Shown here one piece after another: positions 9,243-21,995 of a stretch of 64,000 nucleotides of DNA. The translations under genes were made by a program, and so were the position numbers. The notes beneath the pieces were generated by a model. It was given only the letters and a program-made list of their open reading frames with translations. It made no database searches and was not told the DNA's origin. The DNA lies in the NCBI GenBank assembly GCA_025529335.1, contig JAMYHX010000068.1:1-64000 (forward strand), in the 5' to 3' direction. The stretch comes from Rhizopus sp. PT2906. Lineage: Eukaryota; Mucoromycota; Mucoromycetes; Mucorales; Rhizopodaceae. How positions within the stretch are numbered: the first letter of the stretch is position 1; each line of letters starts with the position of its first letter.

Positions 9243-11046
9243 ATGGCATTGCGTGTACCCAAAGGAACCCTTCCTCAGTTATTCAAAGATGGATATAAAG
9301 TAACGCATTTAAAGGGCCCTGTAGATATAATTACTAATCCAATATAGTTTCAACAAGGAGTAGAAGAAGCTGTCCTTCGAAATATTGAGGCTACTCATGA
9401 ACTTTCAGAAGTTGTTAGAACTTCTTTAGGCCCTAATGGTATTTTATATAATCATCTTCAACATCTTTAACTAATGGACTTCTTATTTTAGGTCGTAACA
9501 AAATGATCATTAATCATCTGGAAAAGCTTTTCGTAACTAATGATGCTGCTACCATCATCCGTGAACTTGATGTTGTTCACCCTGCTGCAAAGCTCCTTGT
9601 TATGGCTTCTCAACAGCAAGAAAGTGAAGTAGGAGATAATACTAACTTGGTTATCGTGTTTGCTGGTGAACTTTTACAAAAAGCAGCTGATCTCCTAAGA
9701 CTTGGTCTTCATCCTTCTGAAGTGATTCAAGGTTACGAATTAGCAAGAGATCGTGCCTTATCTATCCTTGAAGGTAGTATTAATATAATTATGTTGTATA
9801 TTAATCTAATTTTTATATATTAGAATTGACCGTCGGCAAAGTTGAATCATTAACATCACGCGATGAGCTCTACAAGATTGTCAAAGCAACTATTTCTTCA
9901 AAGCAATATGGTTATGAAGACTTTCTGGGCGGTTTAGTGGTGGAAGCTGCTTTAAACATTATGCCAAAGAATCCAAAAGACTTTAACGTTGATAATGTAC
10001 GAGTTGTCAAGGTGATGGGTTCCAGTATTCACGAATCTCGTGTAGTTCGTGGTATGGTCTTTGGCCGTGAGCCCGAAGGAATTGTGCAAAACGCAAAGAA
10101 TGCCAAGGTGGCTGTATTCACTTGTCCTTTGGATATCTCACAAACAGAAACGAAGGGAACTGTCTTAATACACAATGCTCAAGAAATGTTAAACTTTAGC
10201 AAAGATGAGGAAAAGCAGGTAGAAGGTATCTTTAAGGAACTTGCCGAGGCTGGTGTTAAGGTTGTTGTCACTGGCGCTGGTATTGGAGAACTTGCACTTC
10301 ATTATTTGAACAGATACAACATCATGGCTGTCAAGGTGCTGTCAAAGTTTGATTTACGTCGTCTCTGTCGAGTGATTGGAGCAACCGCACTAGCCCGCTT
10401 GGGTACGCCCACAGCTGAAGAGATGGGTGAATGTGATATAGTTGAAACTGTCGAAATTGGTTCTGACCGTGTCACCGTCTTCCGTCAAGAAGAATCTGAC
10501 AAGTCTCGTACAGCGACCATTGTCATTCGTGGTGCTACACAAAATCACATGGATGACATTGAACGCGCTATTGATGATGGTGTCAACGTGATCAAGGCTG
10601 CTACCAAAAACCCTCTGTTGTTAGCTGGTGCAGGTGCTGTTGAGATGGAATTGAATAAACGTCTTCAACAAGTTGCTGCAAAGACACCTGGGTTGAATCA
10701 ACACGCTATCAAGAAATTTGCTGAAGCTTTAGAAGTCATTCCTCGTACATTATGTGATAATTCTGGTATGGATGCCACTGCTGTTCTCTCTCGTCTATAT
10801 GCTGCTCACTATCAAGAAGGTGATGCTGGCTTATGCACTGGTGTTGATGTCGAGAACGACAATGACGGCACTGTGGATGCCTCAAAGGCAGGTATTTTTG
10901 ATTGTTTTGCTTCTAAGCACAATGCTATAAAATTAGCAGCTGACACAGCGATAACCATTCTTCGTGTGGATCAGATTATTATGTCTAAACCAGCTGGTGG
11001 TCCAAAGCCACCCAAGAAGCAAGGTCATTGGGATGAAGAAGATTAA
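9243..11046 (+). CDS. CCT8: T-complex protein 1 subunit theta (CCT8)
   Basis: This is a subunit of the cytosolic CCT/TRiC chaperonin that folds actin, tubulin and other proteins. Four exons join in phase: 9243-9299, 9348-9438, 9492-9773 and 9824-11046, encoding 550 residues, the usual theta length. Family signatures include the opening MALRVPKG and LFKDGYK, the ATP-site SLGPNGRNK and VGDNTNLVIVFAGELLQKA, LRLGLHPSEVIQGYE typical of theta, and the C-terminus KPPKKQGHWDEED. It lies on the same strand as the Fanzor-like gene, about 200 bases downstream. The sequence looks fully functional. Confidence 0.97.
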
Positions 11047-11339
11047 CTAAAATAAACTTGCTTCGTACTTGTTAAAAACTATATGCTGTTTTCTTTTTTC
11101 TTTTTTTTTTCCCGCTATTTTATTAAGCATCCATGTCAGATAAATATGTATTAACATAAAAAAGTAGTCCTTGTCAAGCACGCGAAGAAAGAAAGTATGT
11201 GGGTGTTTATTACCTTAGAAAAGCCGGATATGTTTGATATGCCTATATCAACAATATAAAGTACTATTGAAAAAATAAAAAAGACTGAGTCTCCTTTACC
11301 AACCAAGAAAACATGTAGGATCCATAAAGTCAATGAGAG

Positions 11340-11910
11340 AGCACAGAGGCATCTTACGATGACAATAAAAGACGATTCATTCGTAACATGCGACCGTCTG
11401 ATATTAGAGTTGCATAGAGTAGATATAAAGGTCTGTAGACAGACTGTTATCAACAGTTTGAAGAGGATACAGTTTGATTTGTACTTGGATGCTCATAAAC
11501 CAGCATTGACAGAAGAGCACATGAAGAAAAGGCTTCATTGGACAGATGAACAGTGATCTAACCTCGTTTGGAACGATAGCTCTCCGTTCACCCTTACTAT
11601 TACCGATAGTGGCGCAAGAGTCATTAGAGACATTGACGAATAATACGATGCGAAGCATATTGTGCCAACAAAGAAGTACGACGACGATGGAACGATGATC
11701 TAGAGCTACTTTCATACAAATGATTTGGCTCTTTAACCTAGGTTGATGGTATAGGTTGATCAAGACAAATATATCAACATTTTGGTCCAACATTTCCATC
11801 CCTGGTTCAAGCTGGGCATCCAACAAGAGGACAGGGATTTCATATTTCAAGAGGATGGAGCTTCCTGTCATACAGGTGGTTATGCTCAATAGTAGAAGGA
11901 AACATGCCAA
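11340..11910 (+). pseudogene. Decayed Tc1-like transposase fragment
   Basis: Plus-strand translation gives broken but recognisable Tc1-type segments: an HTH part (11401-11470, with VDIKVCRQTVINSLKR), EEHMKKRLHWTDEQ, LVWNDSSPFT, and FIFQEDGASCHTGGYA near 11842-11890, the second catalytic Asp region. Several stop codons interrupt it. It is unlike the Tc1 relic at the start of the window, so it belongs to a different subfamily. Confidence 0.7.
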
Positions 11911-11955
11911 ATCAGGGGGCTTTGATTCGTTTTTGTTTTTGCTTTGTTTTGGCTA

Positions 11956-12060
11956 GTCATCACACATCCTAGGAAACGAAGGGGCAGATCAAAGGGCTAA
12001 GTGGGCCCCTTTGACGTCAACCTCGTCAGACTTGGTTAAGAAATCGTTGACGTTGATACT
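11956..12060 (+). pseudogene. RNase H-like fragment of a retroelement
   Basis: One frame reads SSHILGNEGADQRAKWAPL, which matches the last conserved block of RNase H domains (GxxGNExAD..AK) found in non-LTR retrotransposons. A stop follows within about 20 residues. No reverse transcriptase is visible nearby. The rest of 11047-12429 has only decayed sequence. Confidence 0.55.
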
Positions 12061-12429
12061 TATCTGAATGGAGAAGAAAAGGTTCACTATGGAACTAGTC
12101 AACTGAGAGAGTAACTCGGAGTGATACAGGATTTGAGTAAGATAATCGGACTGGACATGGCCATGAGCATTTTCTTGATCTAAAAGCAGCCCCAACGGCG
12201 GAAGAGTTATTGAAGTAGGCAGTAATCATTGCCAGTTGGAAGGATGCGTTCATATTCTTAAATCAAACTCTTAGTAATGAAACCTAATCGATGCTGAAAG
12301 GCCTTGATTTCGAGAACATTCATGGCATAGGTAATGATGAGAGCAACTGGAAGCCAATTTCAGAGGGTTCAAATTGACAGCGGACTTTTATTCTTTCTTT
12401 CTTTCTCTCTCTCACTCTCTGTCTTCACC

Positions 12430-13372
12430 ATGGGATTACTTCATCCTATAGCGTATATTGCAACTGGTCTTGCATTTTGTTTCTTTATCTTCAGCTTAGG
12501 TACATTTAATACATGTTTAAGCATTTGGACTATCTTATGCATAGACACACGCGTGTTTAACATTTAATTGTTAGCATGTGGTCTTTATTATTTAGCAGAA
12601 TTGGTTAGATCTACCTATGTTTAGTATAATATTAAACTCTTTTATTAGGTAGAGGAACACTCTGTTTATACAAAAAAAGTGATTAGAACAATGACCTATG
12701 TATGATTATATATAAAGGATATATTTCACATTCTATTAACACATACAATAGGTTGTCATTTCATTGCATATATTATTTTGGATATTCGATCGTCTACCAT
12801 TCTTCTACTTGTTATTCTCAGTCCTATGTCATTTTGTCTATAGTCTCAATTTGAAGACGTTTCCTTTTATCAACCTATCCAGTATTGCCTTTATCAGCAG
12901 TTGTAGTAAGTTTATATGATTTATAAATGAATTGATACCAACTCTCCTATCATTCCTTAATAGTTTTGGTGTTTGCCGATCATTTTTTATGGTTTAGATA
13001 CTTTACAGCCCATTATAAACCATTTATGGACATTGCTGCATTTTTTGGTCTTTGTGTATGGCTCGTACCCTTTGCTTATTTTATCAGCTTGAGTGCAAAT
13101 GACAATGCATTACCTATAAGTGGTATGTAGTTTAAGTTGTAGAGAGTTTTGATTAAATTATATATTTATTTATAGATTCATCATTTATCGATAATATCCC
13201 TCATCAACATAAGCAAGGACTATTAAAGACCTTGTTGGGTTGCTTTGGAATTAAACAACAAGAAGTACCCAATGAAAGCCTTGATTATACCAACAACACA
13301 AATTATCACCGTTCAGCTACAAACACTATTACGACTACTCGTGAAGGAATACAAAACCGAAAGGCGATCTAA
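12430..13372 (+). CDS. SVP26: SVP26/TEX261-family ER-Golgi membrane adaptor
   Basis: Svp26 (TEX261 in animals) is a multi-span membrane protein that helps sort mannosyltransferases and other cargo into COPII vesicles. Six exons can be joined: MGLLHPIAYIATGLAF, ACGLYYLAELVEEHSVYTKK, ISLHILFWIFDRLPFF, LKTFPFINLSSIAFISSC, FADHFLWFRYFTAHYKPF and the C-terminal piece. The family signatures GLYYLAELVEE, TFPF and WLVPFAYFISLSAN.NALP are all present. There are at least four hydrophobic segments. The C-terminal tail after residue 190 is hydrophilic and rich in Asn and Thr. It is convergent with DPH6, with about 20 bases between the stops. Confidence 0.9.
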
Positions 13373-13392
13373 ATAAAAAAAAAAAGCACACT

Positions 13393-13896
13393 TTATTTAT
13401 TTTCTAGTCGACACTTTTTGAATTTTAGATACACAACTGGAGCAAAGGCATCATCTGAGTGAGTGATATATTCGACTTCCTCCCTAGAAAGAGAAAAAAT
13501 TATTACTTGTATAATTCAGTCACTTTACTTACGCGACAATACGCTTTTTAAATAACGGACAATCCAAGGTGAACGTTTCGTATTCACCACCTTCACCACA
13601 GATATGTGATTCATATCTTTCATTCTATTGTAACGAAAATGAAGCAGGTCAATGACTTTTTGATTCATCCTTTCTCTTTATGTTTACCAATTGAACTAGC
13701 TTAGGATACATTTCACCGATCGTTTTACCAAGATCATTTAGTCCCAACCCCATTGCAGCAACCTTTATCAAGATAGCATTTACACCTGAACTTGCCATTT
13801 CTGCTAATAGCTCTTTCTGATCTCTTTGCCACAAATAAGCAAAGGATGTCAGGCCTAATCGATCACAACTATAAATTGTTTCAGTCATTGATCCTT

Positions 13897-13929
<33 letters not shown>

Positions 13930-14509
13930 CTCTTTTGTGCGTTCTATTTACACGTTTTCTACTCTAACTTTTTGATAGCTTGATAGGATTGCTCCAACAG
14001 AGACACCTTTTACATCTGGATGTTTTTCCTATACCATGTTTGAATTCATTGTTTTGATATATACACACAAAAGACTTACAAGAACTTCCTTCAAGAGAAC
14101 ATAAAGATCCTCAGTTTCGTCTTGAGGCGTAACCTCATAGTTTGCACCCTGAGCTATGGCTGTGCCTGTGATCTCACGTCTATAAAGGGGAAGTTGCATA
14201 CAATCTGCATAAAAATCGATAGCATCGTGACCAACTGTTTGATACATAAAACTATCCAACTCGTCTAAATAATTCTACTGTTAATCAGCATAAACCACTT
14301 TCTCTTTTTCTTCTTCTAATATTACCTTTTCCTGATTCAGTAGGAGGTTTTAAATTAGCCAAGGCCACAATCTCATGCCCATTAGCGACACACTGCATCA
14401 TGTTATAGCAGCTGTCTTTTCCGCCACTGTTATTTGGTATGAGCTCATTATACCTTATGCATACTTTTCATTTTCGTTGTACTTTCCTTACTAAACCAAT
14501 GACCTTCAT
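13393..14509 (-). CDS. DPH6: Diphthine--ammonia ligase (DPH6), single-domain form
   Basis: Dph6 amidates diphthine on elongation factor 2 in the last step of diphthamide synthesis. Exon pieces read MKVIGLV, then [13 protein letters not shown] with the PP-loop [84 protein letters not shown] and [14 protein letters not shown]. The protein is about 270 residues, the animal-like size. The RidA-like domains fused to the yeast protein are absent. The first intron is odd: the required codon for Ser in SGGKDS is formed only if exon 1 ends at GTAAG and the intron begins GAAAGT. An intron holds a TA microsatellite. The gene is divergent from transketolase. Confidence 0.9.
13893..13923. repeat. (TA)n microsatellite in a DPH6 intron
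   Basis: About 15 uninterrupted TA units lie between the exon encoding [10 protein letters not shown] and the preceding exon. Confidence 0.9.
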
Positions 14510-15196
14510 TTACTTAAGAAAAGAGGAAAAAAAAAAGAGTTTAAAAAAAGGGTGATAGGCTATTTTGCGGGGCAATTTTCTTAGCCACATAAAGTGCTTC
14601 TGTTATCTTTGTGTATTTGTTATATTTGTATGTGTGTTTGTAGTAAAATTTGTATTGCAAGCAAAAAATAACCAAGCAATAGTGTCCAAACAATCATGCA
14701 GTCCTTTTTTTCTTTGTTTGGACGCACTTTTATTTTAATATGGCCGAATGCACAGGTTTAGTAAGCCTTTCATTATAATTATTCATATTCACTCCAACGG
14801 AGATTGGCGGTAACATTAAGCGAATCATGACAAAGGTAAAATGATTCAACCTTATCACTAATAAAATCTCCGAGATTTATAAGCAAATTCAGGGCCAAAA
14901 ATCCACACAATTGGTCAAGAGACGTGCCATCAAGGAGAAACAATAGTGGATATACGTGTTTATTTCTAATCATTAGTCATTCATAAGTAATGATTCTTCT
15001 TAAACATAACTTGTTTGTAAGCTTATTTAAAACGCGGTACCTACCTTCACTCATCTTAATGGAACCCAACCCCCCAAAAATAAAGCCTGACAGCCATATT
15101 TGATTCACCGACATCGTCGAGGTTAAATAAACTTTTTAATAAATTCCTTTGTCTTTCTCTTTTTCTTTCCCCACCATTTTTTCTTTTCTTAAAGCC
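14510..15196. promoter_or_regulatory. Divergent promoter region of DPH6 and transketolase
   Basis: This 687-base spacer is AT-rich. A long pyrimidine tract (15147-15190, CTTTTTC repeats) lies immediately before the transketolase start, as expected for a strongly expressed glycolytic-type promoter. A 64-codon frame on the minus strand (14779-14973) has no recognisable features and was not called. Confidence 0.45.
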
Positions 15197-17640
15197 ATGG
15201 TTCAATCTGTCGATCAAAGAGCTATCAACACTGTTCGTTGCCTTGCTGCCGATGTTGTCAAGGGCGCCAATTCAGGTCATCCTGGTATGATACACACACA
15301 GCTTTTTATATGCATATTCTTACCGTCTATTCAGGTGCCCCAATGGGCTGTGCTCCCATGGCTCATGTCTTATTCCACAAGTTCATGAGATATAACCCCA
15401 AGAATCCCAAGTTTGTCAACCGCGATCGTTTTGTTCTTTCCAACGGTCATGGTTGTGCTTTACAATACATTATGCTCCACCTTGCTGGTTATGATGTGAC
15501 TATGGATGATCTCAAAAACTTCCGTCAACTTGACTCAAAGTAAGCCCACAAAAAAAACGCGATTCCTGATTATCGTCGGAGTCTATGTATTGTCTTTTTA
15601 ACCATTCACTTCTTAGAACTCCTGGTCATCCTGAAGTGAACGATACTCCCGGTATTGAAGTCACAACTGGTCCTTTGGGTCAAGGTAAGATAAAACGATT
15701 TAAAAAAAAAAAACCTAAGAACTGCTCATCTAAAAGATCAAAACAGGTATTTCCAATGCTGTCGGTTTGGCTGCTGCTGAAGCCCACTTTGCTGCTACCT
15801 ACAACAAGCCCGGTTACGAACTTTTCAACAACAACACCTTTGTTATCCTTGGTGACGGCTGTCTCCAAGAAGGTGTCAGTGCTGAAGCCATTTCTCTTGC
15901 TGGGTAAGTTGTACTAATTAAAGATGGCTTATGAGAAAATGGTCTAACTGATATATAGTCACTGGAAACTTGGCAAGTTGATTGCTCTCTATGACGATAA
16001 CGCCATTACTATTGATGGTTCCACAGAAGTTTCATTCACTGAAGACGTTCTCCAACGCTTCCAGGCTTGTGGATGGCACACACTTGTTGTCAGCGATGGT
16101 GATAACGATGTTACAGCTATTCAAAAGGCTATTGAAGAAGCCAAGAGCGTGACTGATAAGCCTACTCTTATCAAGGTCAAGACTACCATCGGTACGGTTT
16201 TCTTTTAATCATTGTAATAATCATTGTCATCTGATAAATACGATAGGTTATGGTTCATTGAACCAAGGTGAAGAAAAGGTTCACGGCTCTCCCCTTTCAG
16301 GTAAGGAAGAAAAGAAATCAATACTGTAAACGTGTTATTAAGTTACTGTGTAGATGCCGATATTAAACAAGTTAAGGAAAAGTTTGGTTTCAATGGTGAT
16401 GAAAAATACAGTGTTCCTCAAGAGGTAGACAAGTCAGATTAATATGCATAAAGAATGGAGGAGCTAATATATTGTTTAGGTCTATGATTTATATGCTGCC
16501 CGTGCTGAATACGGCGCCAAGGTTGAACAAGAATGGAACGAGCTCTTTAGTAGATACAAGACTGAATACCCCGCCGAAGCAGCTGAAATCGAACGTAGAT
16601 TCAATGGCAAGTTGCCTGAAGGTTGGGAAGCTGCTCTCCCTCGCTTCACTCCTTCTGATGCGCCTGTTGCCACTCGTAAGTTATCCGAAGGTGTCCTTAC
16701 TGCCCTTTCCGAAGTTGTTCCCGAACTTTTGGGTGGATCTGCCGATTTGACCGGTTCCAACTTGACTCGTTGGAAGAAGGCTGTTGACTTCCAACACCCC
16801 TCCACTGGCCTTGGTGACTACACTGGTCGTTATTTCCGTTATGGTGTACGTGAACACGGTATGTTTGCCATCATGAACGGTTTGACTGCCTATGGTGGTA
16901 ACATTCCATTTGGTGGTACTTTCCTCAATTTCTTGACCTACGGTTGGGGTGCTGCCCGTCTTTCTGCTTTATCTCACTTCCGTGTCATCTATGTCATGAC
17001 TCACGATTCTATTGGTCTTGGTGAAGACGGTCCTACCCACCAACCTATCGAAACCTTAGTTTTAACACGTGCTACTCCCAACATGCTCACTTTCCGTCCT
17101 GCTGATGGTAACGAAGTTTCAGGTACATACCTTGCCGCTCTCGAAAACGCACACCGTCCTTCAGTCATTGCCCTCTCTCGTCAAAACCTCCCTCAACTCG
17201 CTGGTTCATCTATTGAGGTTGTTCGCCGTGGTGGTTATGTCCTTCAAGATGCCGAAAATACTCAATTGATCTTGGTTGCCACTGGTTCCGAAGTTTCCTT
17301 AGCCGTTGATGCCGCTAAGCAATTAGCCGCTGAAGGCGTTGCTACTCGTGTTGTATCTATGCCTTGTACCGAATTATTTGATGAACAACCTGAAGAATAC
17401 AAGAAATCTGTTTTAGTTCCTGGTGTGCCCATCATTTCTATTGAAGCACTTAGTACCACTGGCTGGGAACGTTATGCTCATGCTCACGTTGGTATGAGAA
17501 CCTTCGGTGCTTCTGCACCTATCAAGGAACTTTACAAGAAATTCAATATTACTGTTGAAGCTACTGTCGAAAAGTCTAAGAAAGTCCTTGCTTACTATCA
17601 AAAGGTTGGTTATGTTCCTGAAGTCGGTCTTGATTTCTAA
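15197..17640 (+). CDS. TKL1: Transketolase
   Basis: Transketolase moves two-carbon units between sugar phosphates in the non-oxidative pentose phosphate pathway, in the cytosol, with thiamine diphosphate. Exons end and start at 15284/15335, 15539/15617, 15684/15747, 15903/15959, 16191/16247, 16300/16354 and 16424/16480, all in phase, giving about 680 residues. The TPP motif is GDGCLQEG followed by DDNAITIDG. The second-domain signatures are [24 protein letters not shown] and [10 protein letters not shown]. Codon use in the last exon is strongly biased towards C-ending codons, which suggests high expression. Seven small introns are crowded into the first 1.3 kb, while the last 1160 bases are uninterrupted. 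Confidence 0.97.
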
Positions 17641-17742
17641 ATATAATCTCAATCCAAGAAATATTTAACTTTCATTAATCGTACATTTTTATTACAATAT
17701 TCAATAAAAAAAGAGGGTTTCCTTTTGCGCTTAAGGCTATCT

Positions 17743-20700
17743 TTAAACATCGTCTTCATCATCACTGAATGAAGATTGATCCTGCTTCTTTTGTTCACAT
17801 CGTAGTTGCTTTGCGTATTCAATATCTCGATAAATGCATTCAACTGCATTTCTTGTACCATTTTCCTGTTATACACGCAATGTGTTGGTGACGAGTAAAA
17901 ATGAAACCTATATGACTTACCTTTCGAATTGTTTCACCAATAGCTTGTGCCCTGGCTATCATGGCCGTATTCTGAGTGACGGTGGTGAGGGCATCTTGTA
18001 ACGCTGTTATCGTCAACTTTGTGATACACACACCGATTTGTAATTCCTCTACACGCTGTCCCCAAAATCGCTGATCACCAAAGAATGGTTTGATAACAGT
18101 AGGCAACCCGGCCCTCAAGCCTGCAGCCGTTGTGCCTGCACCACCATGGTGGACAACGGCTTGTATCCTTGAGAACAGCCATTCATGAGGAACAGACTCA
18201 CAATGATAGATTGTTCCAGGGTGCTGGTCTAGGAGCGAGCTGCTGTCGTCTTCCTTGTGCCTACCAGACCATCCTTTACAAATGATCGCTCGCACATTTG
18301 ATTTCAAAACAGCATCTACGATCGTTCGCGTCGTCTCTCCTGGATCAGGCACAATAATGGAGCCGAAGCCAATATAGACGATTGGCCGAGAGTCTGTGGC
18401 CGTTAAGAAATCGGTCAACTCACGGGGAGGTGTCCACATCTGAGAGCTATACAGAAACCAATAACCAGTACAGTGTATATAATCAGGCCAATCCTTGGGT
18501 GGATGAACGACGGATGGACTGAAAGAATAGAGATAAGGTACCTTGTCGAGTTCAAGTCTGTCCAAAGTAGTTGTAGGCAGCTGGAGGACCTTTCGACGAA
18601 ATCGGTTTATGTATCGAGCAGTTCCTGCCCAAAGAGCCATTTCAATCATGACGTATGTCATATCATTATATATACGTCCACCTGCTGTTGACTGAAGAGC
18701 AAATGGGTGAGGAAACTTGCCTGTACGACTAAATGGGAATGGCATGCTACGAAAGTAGGGTATCTCTATCATATTATTAGTTTTCTCTTTTTTTTTAAAG
18801 AAAACTCTGGTTTATACCTAGTTTCTCAGCAATATGAACACCAACCATAGCACTGGGGCTTTCGATCAGTAAGTCTGTTCCTTGACATGCTTCATAAGAA
18901 TAAACGAGCAGCTTCTCAAACCAGTTATAGAACTAAAAAGAGTTAGACCAGCGCATAAGCGTGCTCCTATTACTTACGAATTTGGCGCCTTCTTTAATGA
19001 AAGAGACAGATAGAAAAGAGTTGTCAATACAAAGCTTCTATATACAAGATGAGTGTTAGCTATATCTTTCTTCAATTGTTTCATAATACCATCAAGTCAC
19101 CGGGATCACCACCAACGGATCGAAATTCTATATCGTTCTGTTCTACCCATTCTTTATATTCAGGATGTGTTGCTATTCGGCACCGGTGACCATCTTTTTT
19201 GAGTTCTTTGCATAAAGCCAAATAGGGTTGGACATCACCTCTTGAACCAATGGTTAAGCATGTGATATGCAATGGTTGTTGAATCTGCTTCTTTATTTGA
19301 CTGGTATAGGAAGATGATAGTGAAAGTAAAGGTGGGCCCTCTTTTTAAATAATTGTTTAATAAAAAAGAAAGAAAAATGTTCAATATGTGAATACGTACC
19401 GTATCCTAACGGAGGCTTAACCGGCTGAGGTTTATCTAAATCATGGTTATTCTTTAAAAGAGATTCTTTAGAATAAATAGAGCTAAAAAATAAAAAGAAT
19501 TAAAAGCTTGAAATACATACATCTTTAATTTACCTTGTATCGAATGCATCATTGGTCATAAGCGAGCATACATAAAAGCAATAATCACGAAGTTCAATAG
19601 ACGAAAATTCAAAGTATACCTATGCATATATGTTATGTGTGCATATTGTGATCACCAAGCATTTTTATACATATATATATATATATACCTCATCTGGCAT
19701 ATCCTTGACTGTCATTGTTAGCCCATAGACAAGATGGAAACTCTTTGAATGCATCCTATTGACCTGAACTACATCTTTCCAAGGTACGACTAATTTTTGC
19801 TTCCCAACCGCAACATTTGCATAAAAACAGAGGTGTCGATCGGTTATATACATTCTCCCATAATGTGGTATAATACGCCAAAATGAGCATTTGAAAGCTA
19901 TAGAAATATGAGGTAAGTTTTTGAAAGGTCGAGAGGTTAACTAAATATTTACTTGCGTCTACTTTTTCCGCATTCAATAGCATCGGAAAGTGCTTATCTA
20001 GTCGCTTATTCATGGCTGCTTGCTCTTGTTCCAGCTCATAAGGCGATTTATGCTGACCTATTGGGGCTTGGTAATGCTTCTTTAATAGTCCAGACAGACG
20101 CGAGCTAGCCCATATTTCGCCTACTGGATGATCTCTTGAAAGGGTCTTTCCTTTATGTCCACTTGATAGTAACGAAGTTATACTTGTTGCCCGGTAATGT
20201 CTGGATTTACTTGGTTGTGGCTTTAAATGAGTTGAGGACGTAGAGGACGTTGCTGCATTATTAGGATTTGAGCCTTCGTGAGAGCTACTGATCTTATTAT
20301 AGAGATAACCAGGCGTTATGTATTGTCTCAATGTACTTAAAGAGCTACTTCGATGATGTCGTCCTATAACGGACGATTGTTGGGATGTCGTATCCGACGC
20401 TTGACTCAAACTTTCTTCAGGCTCTTCTTCATTTTGATGTTGTCCAATTATCTTGTTCATAAACACAGTTGGGAGAGCAGCAGGAGAAATATTTTGTAGA
20501 AAGTTGTCAAAGCTTAAAAAGGAACTATAGGTAGGAGAAGTTGGTTGTTGTTGTTGTTGCTGTTGCTGCTGTTGCTGCATTTTATCCTTATATTCTGGAT
20601 TGTTTTTCCATGCATCCACAATATGGCAATAAGCAAGTTCAATATTAGGAAAGAAGGCAAAATAGTACTGCATGAAAATTAATACCAGCTGAGAGTAATA

Positions 20701-21481
20701 ACAGAATTATGCTGTACCTCTTTTATATCTTCCCTCTCATCATCGCCGTCTGAAATGCTTATCTTGATATTCTCAGCAAACTGAAAGACGGATGGTTTTT
20801 CAATTGCAATCACATTTGTCAGTGGCAAGGCGACACGCATACTACTGCCTGAGTTCTGTGCAAGAAATATACCTTTTCTCAGCTCGTCAAACCATTCTTT
20901 TTGAGAGACCTGTGAATCTGCAAACAAAAAATAGCGGCCTGTATCTGTTTGTAATCGAATTCCGAATTTCTTTGGTTTATACATATCAATTCGAATGACG
21001 CCAACAAGGTCGACACTATTTAAAGGAAGGTATTTTGATTCAGCAGACTCATACCATGACAAGACGTGCCCAGAAAGCTCAAAGTAGTAACGAAAGCTAC
21101 GGGGTGAGTTCACGTGATTCTTTTTAGTCAAATAACCTGTTTTGTGTGGGCCTTTCTATTATTCATCCACACAGGTTGGTAAATGTTTTGATTAGCTGTA
21201 GAAATTTACCTTTTTTCCAGGTAAAGAAGCATAAAAACATATGTGTTGATTAGTTATGTACATCCAACCGGGTAAAGTAACAATTCTGATCATGTAGCAA
21301 GGAAATCCTATTGGATATTTGTTGATCTAGGTGTCATGTATTCATTTTATCTCTTACTGTTTATCAGTTTATCATTTGAAGGCAACTCAAACACATTCTT
21401 TACTCTTTCTTCCATGGACATTATTGTATTTAATTCGTTGGTATTATTTTCGGTTGACGTATCAGACAGGGAATCTGACAT
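17743..21481 (-). CDS. ATG26: Sterol 3-beta-glucosyltransferase (ATG26/UGT51 type)
   Basis: The enzyme glucosylates ergosterol with UDP-glucose and in some fungi acts in pexophagy. Reading the minus strand, it has a GRAM segment ([20 protein letters not shown]), a PH domain ([20 protein letters not shown] ... [15 protein letters not shown]), a low-complexity linker with a polyglutamine run near 20,540-20,580, a second GRAM ([14 protein letters not shown]), and a GT28-like N-terminal domain beginning [18 protein letters not shown]. The UDP-sugar signature follows ([18 protein letters not shown] then [11 protein letters not shown]). The C-terminus is acidic (SFSDDEDDV). The start chosen is [10 protein letters not shown], which splices through GTAAGAG..CAATAG into [14 protein letters not shown]. 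An earlier 5' exon is possible. Many short introns are present. Confidence 0.92.
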
Positions 21482-21995
21482 ACTTGTACTATCTATAAAA
21501 GTATTAGATATATATATATATTATATAGCGTTAGTTGTCAAAGATATATTACTACTGTCAGTTGTAGATGTCTATATAACAGAGGGTTAAGTTTTTTTTT
21601 TCTTTCTATTTTTCTGTAAGCTTTATCTTACATTATCTCGTTCATTCTTTGTAAACATGGAAAATAAATAAAGTAAAGCGGAAGAAGAATGCTTTCATTC
21701 TTTCTTTTTATAAGGGAGCCAATGCTCCGGTTTTATTTAAAGTCAACTCGATCACGGAGTTTTATATTAAAGTTCGCAGTAACTGATGCCCCGTTTGGTA
21801 ATAGGCTGTTATTTTACGCCAAGTAACATAGTCAAATTCAAAAGGTAGCCAAGATGATCTTAGCTTACTGAATACACATAAACATAACTCTGTAACCGTG
21901 CTTCAATGTGTCATATAGCCTTGTATATATATTACATCTAACTCTATTCGTATTGTTGGCTTTTATTGTTTTATGCATTTTATATAAACAAGGAA
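21482..21995. other. Spacer between ADE4 3' end and ATG26 5' end
   Basis: This is AT-rich with short TA runs (21511-21527) and a T-rich tract near 21590-21610. It should contain the ATG26 promoter. One stretch around 21520-21580 could encode a few N-terminal residues if ATG26 has an upstream exon. Nothing else was recognised. Confidence 0.4.

Noticed and set aside
11047..11340. Possible gene downstream of CCT8
   Set aside because: The only frame (11151-11453, minus strand) crosses the Tc1 relic and lacks any conserved pattern.
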